This document shows positions 18,751-28,398 of a stretch of DNA of 64,000 nt, in pieces. The notes beneath the pieces were generated by a model that was not told the origin of the DNA, did no database searches, and worked only from the letters and a program-made list of their open reading frames with translations. The stretch's first letter is position 1, and each line of letters starts with the position of its first letter. A program made the translations under genes and the position numbers. The stretch lies in NCBI GenBank assembly GCA_963826795.1, contig CAWGYT010000019.1, forward strand, positions 62,001-126,000, read 5' to 3'. The stretch comes from CAWGYT01 sp963826795. Its GTDB lineage: Bacteria; Planctomycetota; Planctomycetia; Pirellulales; Pirellulaceae.

Positions 18751-19137
18751 TCGCCGTGGACTCCCAATTTCAGCGCCGATGGGCCGAGCAGATCTTGGCC
18801 CCCCGAGCTGACGCCGCACGGCCATTCGGCGTCCGCTCCGCTGCTGCATTGCCTTTTGGCGACTCGGGGCCCTGTCAGTTGTAGTGCCCCCAGGCTGATA
18901 ACGCAATGTTCGTCGGGAAACACGCGGAGCGCGGGGAACTCGCGGAACAACGTGGCGACCGCGCGATGTCGCCCGACGCGCTGGCCTTCATCCAGCGGCC
19001 GGGGACGGCGCGGCACACTCGCCGTGTCGCCCGATGCCGCGCGATGATCTCGAACTTTCTGGCCTGGCTCACGCGCATCGAGCCGTCAGTTCGGTGGCGA
19101 TCGCTGCCCCGCTACGCCGTAGGCGCCGCAGTTCAAA
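18751..19137. other. Intergenic region without a supported gene
   Basis: Short ORFs occur on both strands (for example 18906-19253 on +), but none has a convincing start signal or a recognised motif and one overlaps the end of the giant gene. No repeat or RNA gene was recognised. The upstream region of the DUF1553 gene and the 3' flank of the giant gene lie here. Confidence 0.5.
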
Positions 19138-22100
19138 TTAGCGGTCGACTGAGAGAAGTTCGAGCAAATCATCGGCAATCACCGCTTGGACAGCCGCACT
19201 TGGCCGCTCGATGGAAAGCACATATTCACCTGATGTCTCCGCGGCGGACGTGACCTCAAGGTAGTAAAGGTCGGAGGCCGCTTCGGTCGGGGCGGTGAAG
19301 TCGAGCAGGGCGTTGCGGCCGTCGGCAGCTCCGTTGTCATCCGAGGCGATCACGTTCCCATCCGCGTCGTACAGCCGCAGCACCGCGTCGAGGGCATTGA
19401 CGAATTCGCCTGGCCCATCGCCGGGTGTGGTGGTGGTAATCGTCACTTGCTCGCCGGCGACCACGTGGACCCTGAAAACGTCCGGACGATCCGTGGCGCG
19501 GACGATGCTCTGCGTTCCTTGGCTGCTGACATACACGGATCCAGCCGAGTCGATCGTCATGGCCGTCGGGTTATAAAAGCTGACCTCCGTCCACGAGAGA
19601 AAAACCTCGACGAACGCACCCGGTTCGGTGCCCATTGGCCCCTGATAACGGAGTACCTGGGCGCTGTTGTAGCTCGAGACGTAAAGGTTGCCATCGGGGC
19701 CAAAGCGAAGTCCCTCGGGTATCGCAAGGCCTCCGCTGAAGGAGGACACAAAGGTATCGATCGGCTCGCCCGTGCTACCGTCGAATCGCACGATGCTATT
19801 TGTGCCGGGCACCGAGGCGTAGAGGTTGTTGTCCGGCCCAAACGTCAGGTCGTATGGGTTGTACAATCCGCCGCTCTCGGAGGCCACAAACGTATCAAGG
19901 TAAGCGCCGGTGGCACCGTCGTAGCGAAGGATCGAGCTGGTTTCGCGACTGGCGACGTACAGCGAGCCATCCGGGCCGAACGCCAATCCCGTCGGGTAAG
20001 AGAGGCCGCCGCTTCCCGCCGCCACGAACTCACCCAGCGACGCGCCGGTGACCGGATCGAATCGGAGCACGTTGTTGGCGCCCGGATTGGACACATAAAG
20101 GTTGCCGTCGGTTCCGAGAATCATGCCGAGCGGTTCGGTCAGCCCGCTGTCGGCGACAAGCACACCCAGGAACTCGCCCGACGAGGCGTCATAGCGGAGG
20201 ATGCTGTTCGTGCCACGGCTGACGACATAAAGCGTTCCGTCGTCGACCACCAATCCCTCGCCAGAAAGCAGCCCGCCGCTGTACGAATCGACCAGCGTGC
20301 GAGTGTCCTTCTGGATCGCGCCCAGCACGACATCATTCGTGCCAAGCTCCTGCGCTGTTGCGGTCGTGTTGTTGTCCTCGATATCGAACGCCGCTTCACG
20401 CGTCACGACCAGGCTGTATTCGACGTTGCGATCACCGGTCACCCGAAGATAGAAGGTGCCTGTGACCGGAGCCTCGAAATCGCGGATCACCTGATCCAAA
20501 TTGGTCGCGTTCGAATCGCCGAACAATATCGTGTTGCCGAACTCGTCTTGAAGTTCCAGCGAGATGGTGCCACGGTTCAGCACCTGCAGTCCGACGGTCA
20601 GACTCTGGCCCTGCGAGAGCGTGACGGCATAGAAGTCGCCGGAATCAGGTGCCAGCGACGCGGACGGCGCAGGACCGTCGACGCCGATCACGGCCAGCCC
20701 ACGGGCGTTCGAGGCGGGTATGCTGACCAGAAGATTGCCGCCGGCGTCGTACTTCCCGACATAGCCCCCATAGAGCGATTGTGCCCAGATCTGACCATCG
20801 ACATCGACCTGTGGATCGGTGACCGAGTACGTGGGAATGAACTCTTGCTGATTCCCGGCGCTGTCGAAGCGATAGATACCGTCGTAGAACGACGCGACCG
20901 TCAGATCGCCGTCGGGTGTAAAGTTCAGTCCATAGGGATAATTGACTTGTGCGAACTGGCTGTAGTCACCTGTGGTGGGATCGAGCTGCCACACACCCCA
21001 ACTGTAAACGCTGGTGACAAACACTTGGCCATCGTCGCGAACGGCAACATCCGCGGGATAACCAAACGGAAACCCGTAGCTCGCAAGTAACTGCCCCGAC
21101 GAATCGAGGTGCAAGACCTCATTCACCGCCGACAATGCCACCCAGAGGCTCCCGTCGGCCGCTACATCCAAACCGGCTTCGGAGAAGTAAACTTCGGGCA
21201 AGGGAATCGTGTCGAGCAATTTCCCGTCATAGTCAAAGTGCAACAGCCGGCCACCGAGTCCCGACGCGTCGGTCAGGGCCACAAACAGTTCGTCGCCCGC
21301 TCCTTGTTCCACGTCCTGCAGCACGCCACTCGCCAGAGCGGGGTGGTTGATGCGAGCCAACTCGTTGCCTGCGGAATCGAGATGAACGAGATCTCCGTTG
21401 TACGATTCAATGAAGAACACCTCGCCCGCCAAGACGCCGGCACGGATTTGGCCTAGCACTGCGGCCCGTTCCGGACCGGAGCCGTCAGCCGGGCTCGAGT
21501 CCAACGCCAAAAACGAAGCCGTCAGGTCCTGGGCGGTCGCCCGAGTGTCATTGGCCGGCCCATCGTGGCTTTCGCTTTCGACCGCGGCGTTCAAGATGAT
21601 TTGTAGCTGAAAGCTGCCGCTTGTTTCCAAGACACCGCCGACCGTTGCGGTGTAAGTCCCGGCGGTTGTGATGGGAATCGTCTGAAGTACCGCCTCGTGT
21701 CCCACCACTGCGGCCGACGCGACGCCCAGAGACTCTCCCGATGGGTCGAACAACTCAACCCGAGGCTGCAAACCGCTCCCCGGCTCGACCACAACCGTGA
21801 TCGTTTGCCCGGCATCCAACGGAAGCGTCCAGCTGTCGGAATCACCGGCCGGGCGTATCAGTCCAGACACGACGGGATCATAGATCAGGCTACCCAAGGG
21901 TGCCTTCGGCGAAAGTGGCGTGGGGAAGGCCAGGGTGTCGATGTCCAGGTCGAATTCAACCGAGAAGTCCCCACCCTCCGTGCCGTTGCCCGAAACGACG
22001 GGTGGCTCGCCATCCAGATCAAAGCCATCCGGAGAGGCGAGATCCTCGAAGCCGGCACTGATCAGCGTCAGGCGATACGATCCTTCGGGCAGTCCCGAGT

Positions 22101-25100
22101 ATTGCAGCGTCAGCGTCGTGCCGCTTGCGTCGAAGCTGTAGCCGTTAGGTGAATAAATGGCCGAGCCGTCGAGTTCCTGGAGCGGCACATTCCACGGATA
22201 CAGGTTGTCCGTCCGCATTGGCTCGCTGAACTCAACCACGTAAGTCAGGTCGCCCGCGGGCAACACGTCACCGGGCTGGATGGAGCTGCTGATCACGCGC
22301 GGTGGCGTCAGGTCCTCGACGAAGTTCATTTCAAACGCGTCCAGAGGTGTGCCCTGCACGTCTTTCATCGCACCGGTGGCGATCCGGACACGCTGCGGGC
22401 CTTCATTCAGTTGAGGCAAGTCGAAGACGACGGTGTTTCCGTCGATCGCAGAGACCCCGACGGCTGGGATGCCGTTGATCTTCAGGTCGGCGGGTTGCAA
22501 GGATGTCAGCAGAACGCCATCGTTGAAGGAAACCGTGATCTGTCGCGTCGGACCGCGCGTCCGGCTGCCGTCGATGGGGCTGGTATCGCTGACGTTGAAA
22601 GGCGGCAACTTCCCGGTTGCCCCCTTGATCGACATCGTATATTCGCCGCCAGTCAGTTCGGCCGTCGCGTCCGAGGGGGCGACTTCGACAAAGTAGGTGC
22701 CGCCGGCACCTCGCGGTACGCGGTAACTCAACTTGGCATTCGGCCGGCCTGACGTGGCGTTATCATTCGAGGCGACGAGATTGCCGAACGCGTCGTAGAC
22801 CCGCAGCATCGGATTCAGCACGTTGACGAATTCACCGCTGCCAGCGGCGCGCGTCATCGTTTCCAGCTCCAGCGTCTTTCTTTCGGCCATGGTGACGCGA
22901 TAGAAGTCACTTGAGCTCCAACCATCCTCCGCCGCGCCCACGAATCCCATGACCCATTGGCGTCCGGCTGCTTCGCTGCTCTGGACGTCCTTTGCCGAGC
23001 CCAAATCGTTGTTGGGTTCGGTGTCGAATTCGGCATTGCGAGTCGCCACCAGGCTATATTGCACTTGCGGATCACCTGTGACGCGAATGAAGTACGTGCC
23101 CGTGGCAGGGACAACGAAGTCGCCAACTACCTGTTCTGCGTTCGTCGCACCGGGCGACCCCATCGCCAGGACCGTTCCATTCTGCTTTTGAAGCTCCATC
23201 GCGATCTGACCGCCCGTGAGCGACTTAAGGGTCAACGAGACGCTTTGACCGGCTCGCAGATTGAGCGAATAGAAGTCGCCGCTGTCGGGTGCGAGAGAGG
23301 CGGGCGGCTCGGGGCCATCCACGCCAATCACCGCCAGACCTCGCGGATAATAGTAAGTGCCGGCGGTCCTCAACAACGGACTTCCCTCCGGATCGTACTT
23401 TTCCAGGCCATAGCCATCGAGCAACGCGACCCACAGGTTGTTCTGCAGGTCCACTTGCGGATCGATGGAGGAGTAGCTGGGGATCGATTGGAGGAGGTTC
23501 CCCTCGTGGTCGAATCGAGCGATGCCGGCATAGTATCCCGCGACGGTCAGTTCGCCCTCGGGGGTGAAGTTCAGTCCGTAATCACCGGGAAAGTCGGCGA
23601 ACAGGGTCGCTTCGCCCGTGGCGGGGTCCACCTGATAGACTCCGCTGCCGTAATGGCTCGTGACGAATAGCAGCCCATCGTCTCGAACCGCCACATCACT
23701 GGGAAGACTGGGCGAAAACGGAATCTCGGCAAGTAAGTTGCCGGTGGAATCGAGGTGAAAGATCAGATTCGCGTAGGGTTGAGTCACCCACAGCGACCCG
23801 TCTCGCGCCACATCCAGGCTCGTCCCGTAGTAGTCGTAGGAAACGTTCGGCAACACAATCGTGTCCAACAAGTTGCCCTCGTAGTCAAAGTGCAGGACCT
23901 GACCGGGTCCGCCGTAGACGGCCATGCTGACATAAAGGTCGTCGTGGATTCCTTGTTCGACGTCGAATAGACTTCCCTCCGCCAATCGAGGGTGCGTGAT
24001 CCGACTTTGCTCGCGGCCCTCGGAATCGATGTGGACAAGGTCGCCACTGTTCTGCTCCGTGAAGAACACGTCTCCGGCGCGTACACCACCGCGAATTTGC
24101 CCAAGCACCGCGGCCCGCGCGGGGCCCGACCCTTGCGGTGAGTCGGAGTGCAGGGCAATCAAGGAGGGCGTCAGATCCTGGGCGGTGGCCCGACGGTCGT
24201 TGGCCGGGCCATCGTGGCTCTCACTCTCCACGGCAGAATTGAGGATCAGCCGCGCGTGGTATCCGCCGCTGGTCCTGTGTGCGCCGCTGATCTTGACTTT
24301 GTACAATTGCGGTTTGTCGCCGGAATCGCCCTGCGCCCTGAGCGTCTGCAGCACGGCATCCTCGCCCGCGCCGTCCGCCGTCGCGCGGCCGACACGAATC
24401 CACCTCTTGCCATTGAAGCGAAACAACTCGACCTTTGGCTGCAACGTCGCGCTGGGGTCCACGACGACGGTTATCGTCTGACCGGGATCCACACGCAGTG
24501 TATAGCGGTCCGAGTCCGAGCTGGGAACAATGGCGCCGTGGACCGATGATTCATAGATCAGACTTCCCAGCGGGCGTTGGGCAGTCAGCGGCGTCGGAAA
24601 GGGCGCGGTTCTCACGTCCAGCGAAAAGTCAACCGAGAAGTTGCCTCCTTCCATTCCGTCGCCGGATGGATACGGTGGGAGCGAAGTCGCCGGGCGCTCC
24701 CCGTCCAAGTTGAACCCGACCAAGTCCTCAAAGACAAAATCTCCGCTCAGCAGCGTCAGCGTATAGGCATCGTCCGGCAGATTCGTGTACTCGATTGTCA
24801 GTTGCGTATTCGTCGAATCCCAGCTCGAAGAATCAGGACCGTACGAAACTCCCAGGAATTTGCCTTGGAGCTGAAAATCCCAGTTATCGAAATTCGCCAG
24901 GCTCATTTCCTCGCTGAATTGTACGGTGTAGGTCAGTGATCCCGCGGGAAGCACTTCGCCTTGATGAATCGAGGAGGCGATCACCGTCGGAGGGTGAACG
25001 TCCTCGGTGAACGTGCTGCTAAAGGCCGCGACGGGAGTCCCCTGAAGGTCACGCAAAGCTCCGCTTTCGATCTGCAGCTGTTGCGATCCTTCGCCGTGAG

Positions 25101-28080
25101 CGGGCAGGTCGAACACGGCGGTGTTCGCGTCCACGACCGTGACCGCGATGGCGGGGACTCCATTCAGTGTCAAGTCACTTGCTTCGAGAGACGACAGCAG
25201 GATCGCGTCGTTGAAATCGACCATCACCTGCGTGAGCGGTCCGCGCAGGCGTGCCCCGTCGGGCAGGTCGGTGGCGAGCACGTTGAACTCAGGAAGCGAG
25301 CCCGTCGCGCCGTCGATCCGCAGCACGTATTCGCCGCGAGATGCTTCCGCGCCGAGGACGCGGACGCGGTAGGTGCCCGTCATCAGGGCCGTGTAGGCGA
25401 GAGCGGCGTTCCGGCCATCGGAACCCGAGTTCTCGTCCGACGCCACCCAAGACTCCAGCGGGTCATACAACTCGATCGTGGGATCCAGGTCGTTGTGGAA
25501 TTGGTCTGGCTGCTGCAGGTCACCTCCGGGCGTTTGTGTTTGCACGACCAGAGTATCCCCCTCATTGACCTCGACCAGATAATCGTCCCAGTCCTGCGTC
25601 GCCGGTGGAATCGTCCAACCACCGTACTGAACCAGTTGGCCGTTCACGTACAGCGCCAGCGAGTCACCGTCGCCGACGGCGGCCAGGTGGAACCAATCGC
25701 CCGACGGCAGGGCGCCCTCGGAAAAGTAGAAGTTGGCTTGCCCGCCATTCGGAGTCCAGACCTGGATCGTCGTCGGGTCGATGAATCCGAACTCGATCAC
25801 GTCATTCTGTCCGAACAAGCCGACTCGAGTTTGCGTCAACGTCTCCCGGTTGACCCACGCGGCAAAGCTGAATTGACGCAGGTTGTTCAGTGGTGACGCC
25901 GCGACGTGCACGAACGACTCGGCCGGGCCCACGGCGTACGCGACGTTGTCTGCGCCCAGACCGAGTAGCGGTTGACCTTGGGTCTCGTCGGGACCTGCCA
26001 CACCGCGCTGGCCTCCCATGTACGTTCCATCCAGGAGTGCGCCGGCGGATCCCAGATTGAGTGCCGTGTCGCCGCCCGTTTCATTGAATCTCCAGTAGCC
26101 AATCGGACTCGTGTCGAGTACCGTTTGCGCAAAGTTGCCCCCGTCCGTCAGCGCCGCGCCGACCATGCTGTCGATCTCGGCACCCGACAGAGCCACGTCC
26201 CAGATCGCCACTTCGTCCAGAGTTCCCGTGAATTGGTTTCCGATGGGGTCGAACACACCGCCACCACCGATATTGAAGTCGGACATTGCGGACCCGTAAC
26301 CCGGTCCCGGGCCATTGGCGATGTATCCAAGGGCGATATCCGTTCCGCTTAGCTCCTGGGCAACTCCCAGGTCGTCGTTCGGCTCGGAGTCGAAGTCCGC
26401 GTCACGGCTCGTGACCAAACTGTATTCCGTGGCTTGGCCGCTGACTTGCAGGTAGTAGATGCCGGTCGCGGGGGCGACGAAGTTGCGAATCACTTGATCA
26501 AGGTTGCTGGCATCCGACGCCCCGATCGCCAATCGGCTGCCTTCCGCGTCCTGAAGTTCCATGACCAGCTGTCCGTACCCAAGTGACTTGAGTGCAGCCG
26601 TCATGCTTTGGCCCGCCTCGAGCGTGAGCGAATACCAGTCGCCGGGATCCGGTGCCATGTCGGCCGACGCATCCGGGCCGTCGACGCCAATGACCGCCAG
26701 CCCCCAAGGATATACGGCGGGCACGCCGGCCAACAAAAGTCCGTTCGAGTCGTATTTCTCGACCCGCCAGGAGTCGAACATCGTGCTCCAGATCGCATTC
26801 ATCGGATCGACTTGCGGGTCGAGGGCGGAGTAGACGGGAAGCGACTGCACTTGATTCCCGGCGCCATCGAAACGGAAGATCCCGTCGTAGCGAGCCCCGA
26901 CGGTCAACTCGCCCTCAGGCGTGAAATTCAGGCCGTACGGCTGCGAAACGTCCGCAAATAGCGTCGCTTCGCCCGTCGCCGGATCGACCTGCCAGACTCC
27001 GCCATTTCCACCACTCGTGACAAACAATTGGCCGTCGTCCCGGACGGCGACATCGCGCGGGTATTCGGGCGAGAAGGGAATGCTGGACAGCAGGTTCCCC
27101 GTTGCATCGAGGTGATGGATTTCGTTGGCGTAGACTTGAGTCACCCAGAGACTGCCATCGGCGGCGACATCCAAGCCGGCCTCGTCGTAAGTCAGCCCAT
27201 CGTGAGTTGGCAGTGTGATCGTATCCAGCAAATCACCCGCGTAGTCAAAGCGCAGCAAACGGCCGGAACCGTCAAACGCCGACACGACGACATACAAGTC
27301 ATTGTGGATTCCCTGCTCGACATCGCATAAACTGCCGCCGGTCAACAAGGGATGCGTCAATCGAGCACGCTCATGGCCCTCGGAATCGAGTTGAATGACC
27401 GTGCTATTTTGGTATTCCGTGAAGAATACATCCCCCGTCTTCGCTCCGCCTCGAAGCCGTCCTAGCACCGCCGCTCGCTCGGCGCGGGAGCCGGCGGGGG
27501 CGGGCGACTCGAGCGGCGAAAAGGACGAATCGAGATTCTGGGCCGTGGCGGAGTTATTGTTGGCAGGGCCAACGACATTCTCTTTCTCCAGCGCCGCGTT
27601 CAGAATCACGCGGACGTCGAAGTCGCCCGTCGTGCCAGCTGTCTGCCCGACGATGACCGTGTACGTGCCACCTTCCGCGGCGGAAACCGACTGCAGCAAG
27701 ACATTCTGGCCCGCCGCGGTTCCCGTGGCGGCGGCCAAGGATGTATTCGTGGGACCGGTCAGCTCGACGGTCGCCTGCAGACCCTCGCTGGGATCCACCA
27801 GGACGGTGAGCGTTTGCCCCGGATCAACCGCGATGGTTAGCGCCTGCGAGTCTCCGGGCGCGGTCAGATGACCGGTTTGACTTCCTCCGTCGTAGACCAG
27901 ACTACCGAGCGGAGAGACGGCCGCGAGTGAGGCAAGTTCATAGGACGCAGCCAACAAACGACGCTCTTCGAGCTCGTCGAATCGCAAGGACGGACGAATC
28001 CACTTTTGAACCGATTTGGCAGAACGGCGGTGTCGATGTGACGCGCAACGAATCGGTCGGTAAGTTGGGAGTGATAGCAT
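19138..28080 (-). CDS. Giant secreted multi-domain protein (PPC, beta-propeller and Ig-like modules plus LamG)
   Basis: About 2,980 residues; the ATG at 28080 has AGGA 8 bases upstream. Residues 37-45 read LEERRLLAA, the planctomycete N-terminal motif of very large exported proteins. Three homologous modules start at about residues 56, 1169 and 2060, each opening with PLGSL(V/I)Y and containing: a PPC-like beta domain (DPGQT(L/I)TV(L/V)VDP), an NHL/Vgb-like six-blade propeller (GLNFTPEGELTV, LAVIGVDGP), a second PPC region (ATGTYFIRV-like) and, in modules 1-2, an Ig-like domain (DLPDGARLRGPLTQVMVDFN). Module 1 carries a LamG-like lectin insert (~593-827: IGYWRFNETGGDTALNLG). Module 3 ends in a different propeller (~2583-2860: LYVSNPGANNVLRFDP) and a last PPC. 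No enzyme motif seen; adhesion or glycan binding at the cell surface is likely. Despite ~9 kb it is uninterrupted. Confidence 0.88.
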   Translation of the reverse strand: MLSLPTYRPIRCASHRHRRSAKSVQKWIRPSLRFDELEERRLLAASYELASLAAVSPLGSLVYDGGSQTGHLTAPGDSQALTIAVDPGQTLTVLVDPSEGLQATVELTGPTNTSLAAATGTAAGQNVLLQSVSAAEGGTYTVIVGQTAGTTGDFDVRVILNAALEKENVVGPANNNSATAQNLDSSFSPLESPAPAGSRAERAAVLGRLRGGAKTGDVFFTEYQNSTVIQLDSEGHERARLTHPLLTGGSLCDVEQGIHNDLYVVVSAFDGSGRLLRFDYAGDLLDTITLPTHDGLTYDEAGLDVAADGSLWVTQVYANEIHHLDATGNLLSSIPFSPEYPRDVAVRDDGQLFVTSGGNGGVWQVDPATGEATLFADVSQPYGLNFTPEGELTVGARYDGIFRFDGAGNQVQSLPVYSALDPQVDPMNAIWSTMFDSWRVEKYDSNGLLLAGVPAVYPWGLAVIGVDGPDASADMAPDPGDWYSLTLEAGQSMTAALKSLGYGQLVMELQDAEGSRLAIGASDASNLDQVIRNFVAPATGIYYLQVSGQATEYSLVTSRDADFDSEPNDDLGVAQELSGTDIALGYIANGPGPGYGSAMSDFNIGGGGVFDPIGNQFTGTLDEVAIWDVALSGAEIDSMVGAALTDGGNFAQTVLDTSPIGYWRFNETGGDTALNLGSAGALLDGTYMGGQRGVAGPDETQGQPLLGLGADNVAYAVGPAESFVHVAASPLNNLRQFSFAAWVNRETLTQTRVGLFGQNDVIEFGFIDPTTIQVWTPNGGQANFYFSEGALPSGDWFHLAAVGDGDSLALYVNGQLVQYGGWTIPPATQDWDDYLVEVNEGDTLVVQTQTPGGDLQQPDQFHNDLDPTIELYDPLESWVASDENSGSDGRNAALAYTALMTGTYRVRVLGAEASRGEYVLRIDGATGSLPEFNVLATDLPDGARLRGPLTQVMVDFNDAILLSSLEASDLTLNGVPAIAVTVVDANTAVFDLPAHGEGSQQLQIESGALRDLQGTPVAAFSSTFTEDVHPPTVIASSIHQGEVLPAGSLTYTVQFSEEMSLANFDNWDFQLQGKFLGVSYGPDSSSWDSTNTQLTIEYTNLPDDAYTLTLLSGDFVFEDLVGFNLDGERPATSLPPYPSGDGMEGGNFSVDFSLDVRTAPFPTPLTAQRPLGSLIYESSVHGAIVPSSDSDRYTLRVDPGQTITVVVDPSATLQPKVELFRFNGKRWIRVGRATADGAGEDAVLQTLRAQGDSGDKPQLYKVKISGAHRTSGGYHARLILNSAVESESHDGPANDRRATAQDLTPSLIALHSDSPQGSGPARAAVLGQIRGGVRAGDVFFTEQNSGDLVHIDSEGREQSRITHPRLAEGSLFDVEQGIHDDLYVSMAVYGGPGQVLHFDYEGNLLDTIVLPNVSYDYYGTSLDVARDGSLWVTQPYANLIFHLDSTGNLLAEIPFSPSLPSDVAVRDDGLLFVTSHYGSGVYQVDPATGEATLFADFPGDYGLNFTPEGELTVAGYYAGIARFDHEGNLLQSIPSYSSIDPQVDLQNNLWVALLDGYGLEKYDPEGSPLLRTAGTYYYPRGLAVIGVDGPEPPASLAPDSGDFYSLNLRAGQSVSLTLKSLTGGQIAMELQKQNGTVLAMGSPGATNAEQVVGDFVVPATGTYFIRVTGDPQVQYSLVATRNAEFDTEPNNDLGSAKDVQSSEAAGRQWVMGFVGAAEDGWSSSDFYRVTMAERKTLELETMTRAAGSGEFVNVLNPMLRVYDAFGNLVASNDNATSGRPNAKLSYRVPRGAGGTYFVEVAPSDATAELTGGEYTMSIKGATGKLPPFNVSDTSPIDGSRTRGPTRQITVSFNDGVLLTSLQPADLKINGIPAVGVSAIDGNTVVFDLPQLNEGPQRVRIATGAMKDVQGTPLDAFEMNFVEDLTPPRVISSSIQPGDVLPAGDLTYVVEFSEPMRTDNLYPWNVPLQELDGSAIYSPNGYSFDASGTTLTLQYSGLPEGSYRLTLISAGFEDLASPDGFDLDGEPPVVSGNGTEGGDFSVEFDLDIDTLAFPTPLSPKAPLGSLIYDPVVSGLIRPAGDSDSWTLPLDAGQTITVVVEPGSGLQPRVELFDPSGESLGVASAAVVGHEAVLQTIPITTAGTYTATVGGVLETSGSFQLQIILNAAVESESHDGPANDTRATAQDLTASFLALDSSPADGSGPERAAVLGQIRAGVLAGEVFFIESYNGDLVHLDSAGNELARINHPALASGVLQDVEQGAGDELFVALTDASGLGGRLLHFDYDGKLLDTIPLPEVYFSEAGLDVAADGSLWVALSAVNEVLHLDSSGQLLASYGFPFGYPADVAVRDDGQVFVTSVYSWGVWQLDPTTGDYSQFAQVNYPYGLNFTPDGDLTVASFYDGIYRFDSAGNQQEFIPTYSVTDPQVDVDGQIWAQSLYGGYVGKYDAGGNLLVSIPASNARGLAVIGVDGPAPSASLAPDSGDFYAVTLSQGQSLTVGLQVLNRGTISLELQDEFGNTILFGDSNATNLDQVIRDFEAPVTGTFYLRVTGDRNVEYSLVVTREAAFDIEDNNTTATAQELGTNDVVLGAIQKDTRTLVDSYSGGLLSGEGLVVDDGTLYVVSRGTNSILRYDASSGEFLGVLVADSGLTEPLGMILGTDGNLYVSNPGANNVLRFDPVTGASLGEFVAAGSGGLSYPTGLAFGPDGSLYVASRETSSILRYDGATGAYLDTFVASESGGLYNPYDLTFGPDNNLYASVPGTNSIVRFDGSTGEPIDTFVSSFSGGLAIPEGLRFGPDGNLYVSSYNSAQVLRYQGPMGTEPGAFVEVFLSWTEVSFYNPTAMTIDSAGSVYVSSQGTQSIVRATDRPDVFRVHVVAGEQVTITTTTPGDGPGEFVNALDAVLRLYDADGNVIASDDNGAADGRNALLDFTAPTEAASDLYYLEVTSAAETSGEYVLSIERPSAAVQAVIADDLLELLSVDR
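21905..27912 (-). repeat. Large intragenic module duplication (modules 1 and 2 of the giant gene)
   Basis: The DNA for module 1 (about 27912-24575) and module 2 (about 24572-21905) encodes the same domain order; module 3 continues to about 20370. Paired phrases such as DVEQGIH(N/D)DLYV, LDVA(A/R)DGSLWVTQ(V/P)YAN and GLNFTPEGELTV show common descent, while synonymous and amino-acid divergence shows the duplications are old. The ~700-bp LamG insert (about 26300-25600) is only in module 1. Confidence 0.8.
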
Positions 28081-28215
28081 GGTCCGCTTCCTGATCTGCC
28101 TGCCTGGCGAAAGAGTCGGTTCGGTTGACAGCAACCGAAACCTCTATGCCTACAGGCGTCAGATTCCTGGCGAGGGACCGCGCCGTTCGGGAATATTTCT
28201 GAGCGCTGGAAAAGA

Positions 28216-28398
28216 GTTGGGAAAGGGGCGTTGGGAAAGGGGTCAGGCCCCAAAAGTGCGAAGCACCCGAAGGGCCGTTCCGGCTTTTGGGGCCTGACCC
28301 CTTTTCCCAACCAGGTCCCAAAAGTGCGAAGCACCCCAGGGGCCGTTCCGGCTTTTGGGGCCTGACCCCTTTTTCCAACGCTGCCCCCTTTTCCCAAC
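28216..28398. repeat. Double palindromic intergenic repeat (GTTGGGAAA...TTTCCCAAC type)
   Basis: Two successive copies of the element seen at 10570: arms GGTCAGGCCCC/GGGGCCTGACC around GTGCGAAGCACCC, bounded by GTTGGGAAAGGGG and CCCCTTTTCCCAAC. The right edge touches the stop codon of the SDR gene, whose 3' end faces the start of the giant gene. It can fold into two long hairpins and may terminate SDR transcription. Confidence 0.88.

Noticed and set aside
18906..19253. 115-codon plus-strand ORF between the DUF1553 gene and the giant gene
   Set aside because: Overlaps the 3' end of the giant gene, no ribosome site and no recognisable domain.
19447..21090. 547-codon plus-strand ORF
   Set aside because: Antisense to the giant gene; composition is a mirror of its codon use and it has no domain or ribosome site.
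24961..25896. 311-codon plus-strand ORF
   Set aside because: Antisense shadow of the giant gene, Arg/Gln/His-rich with no recognisable motif.
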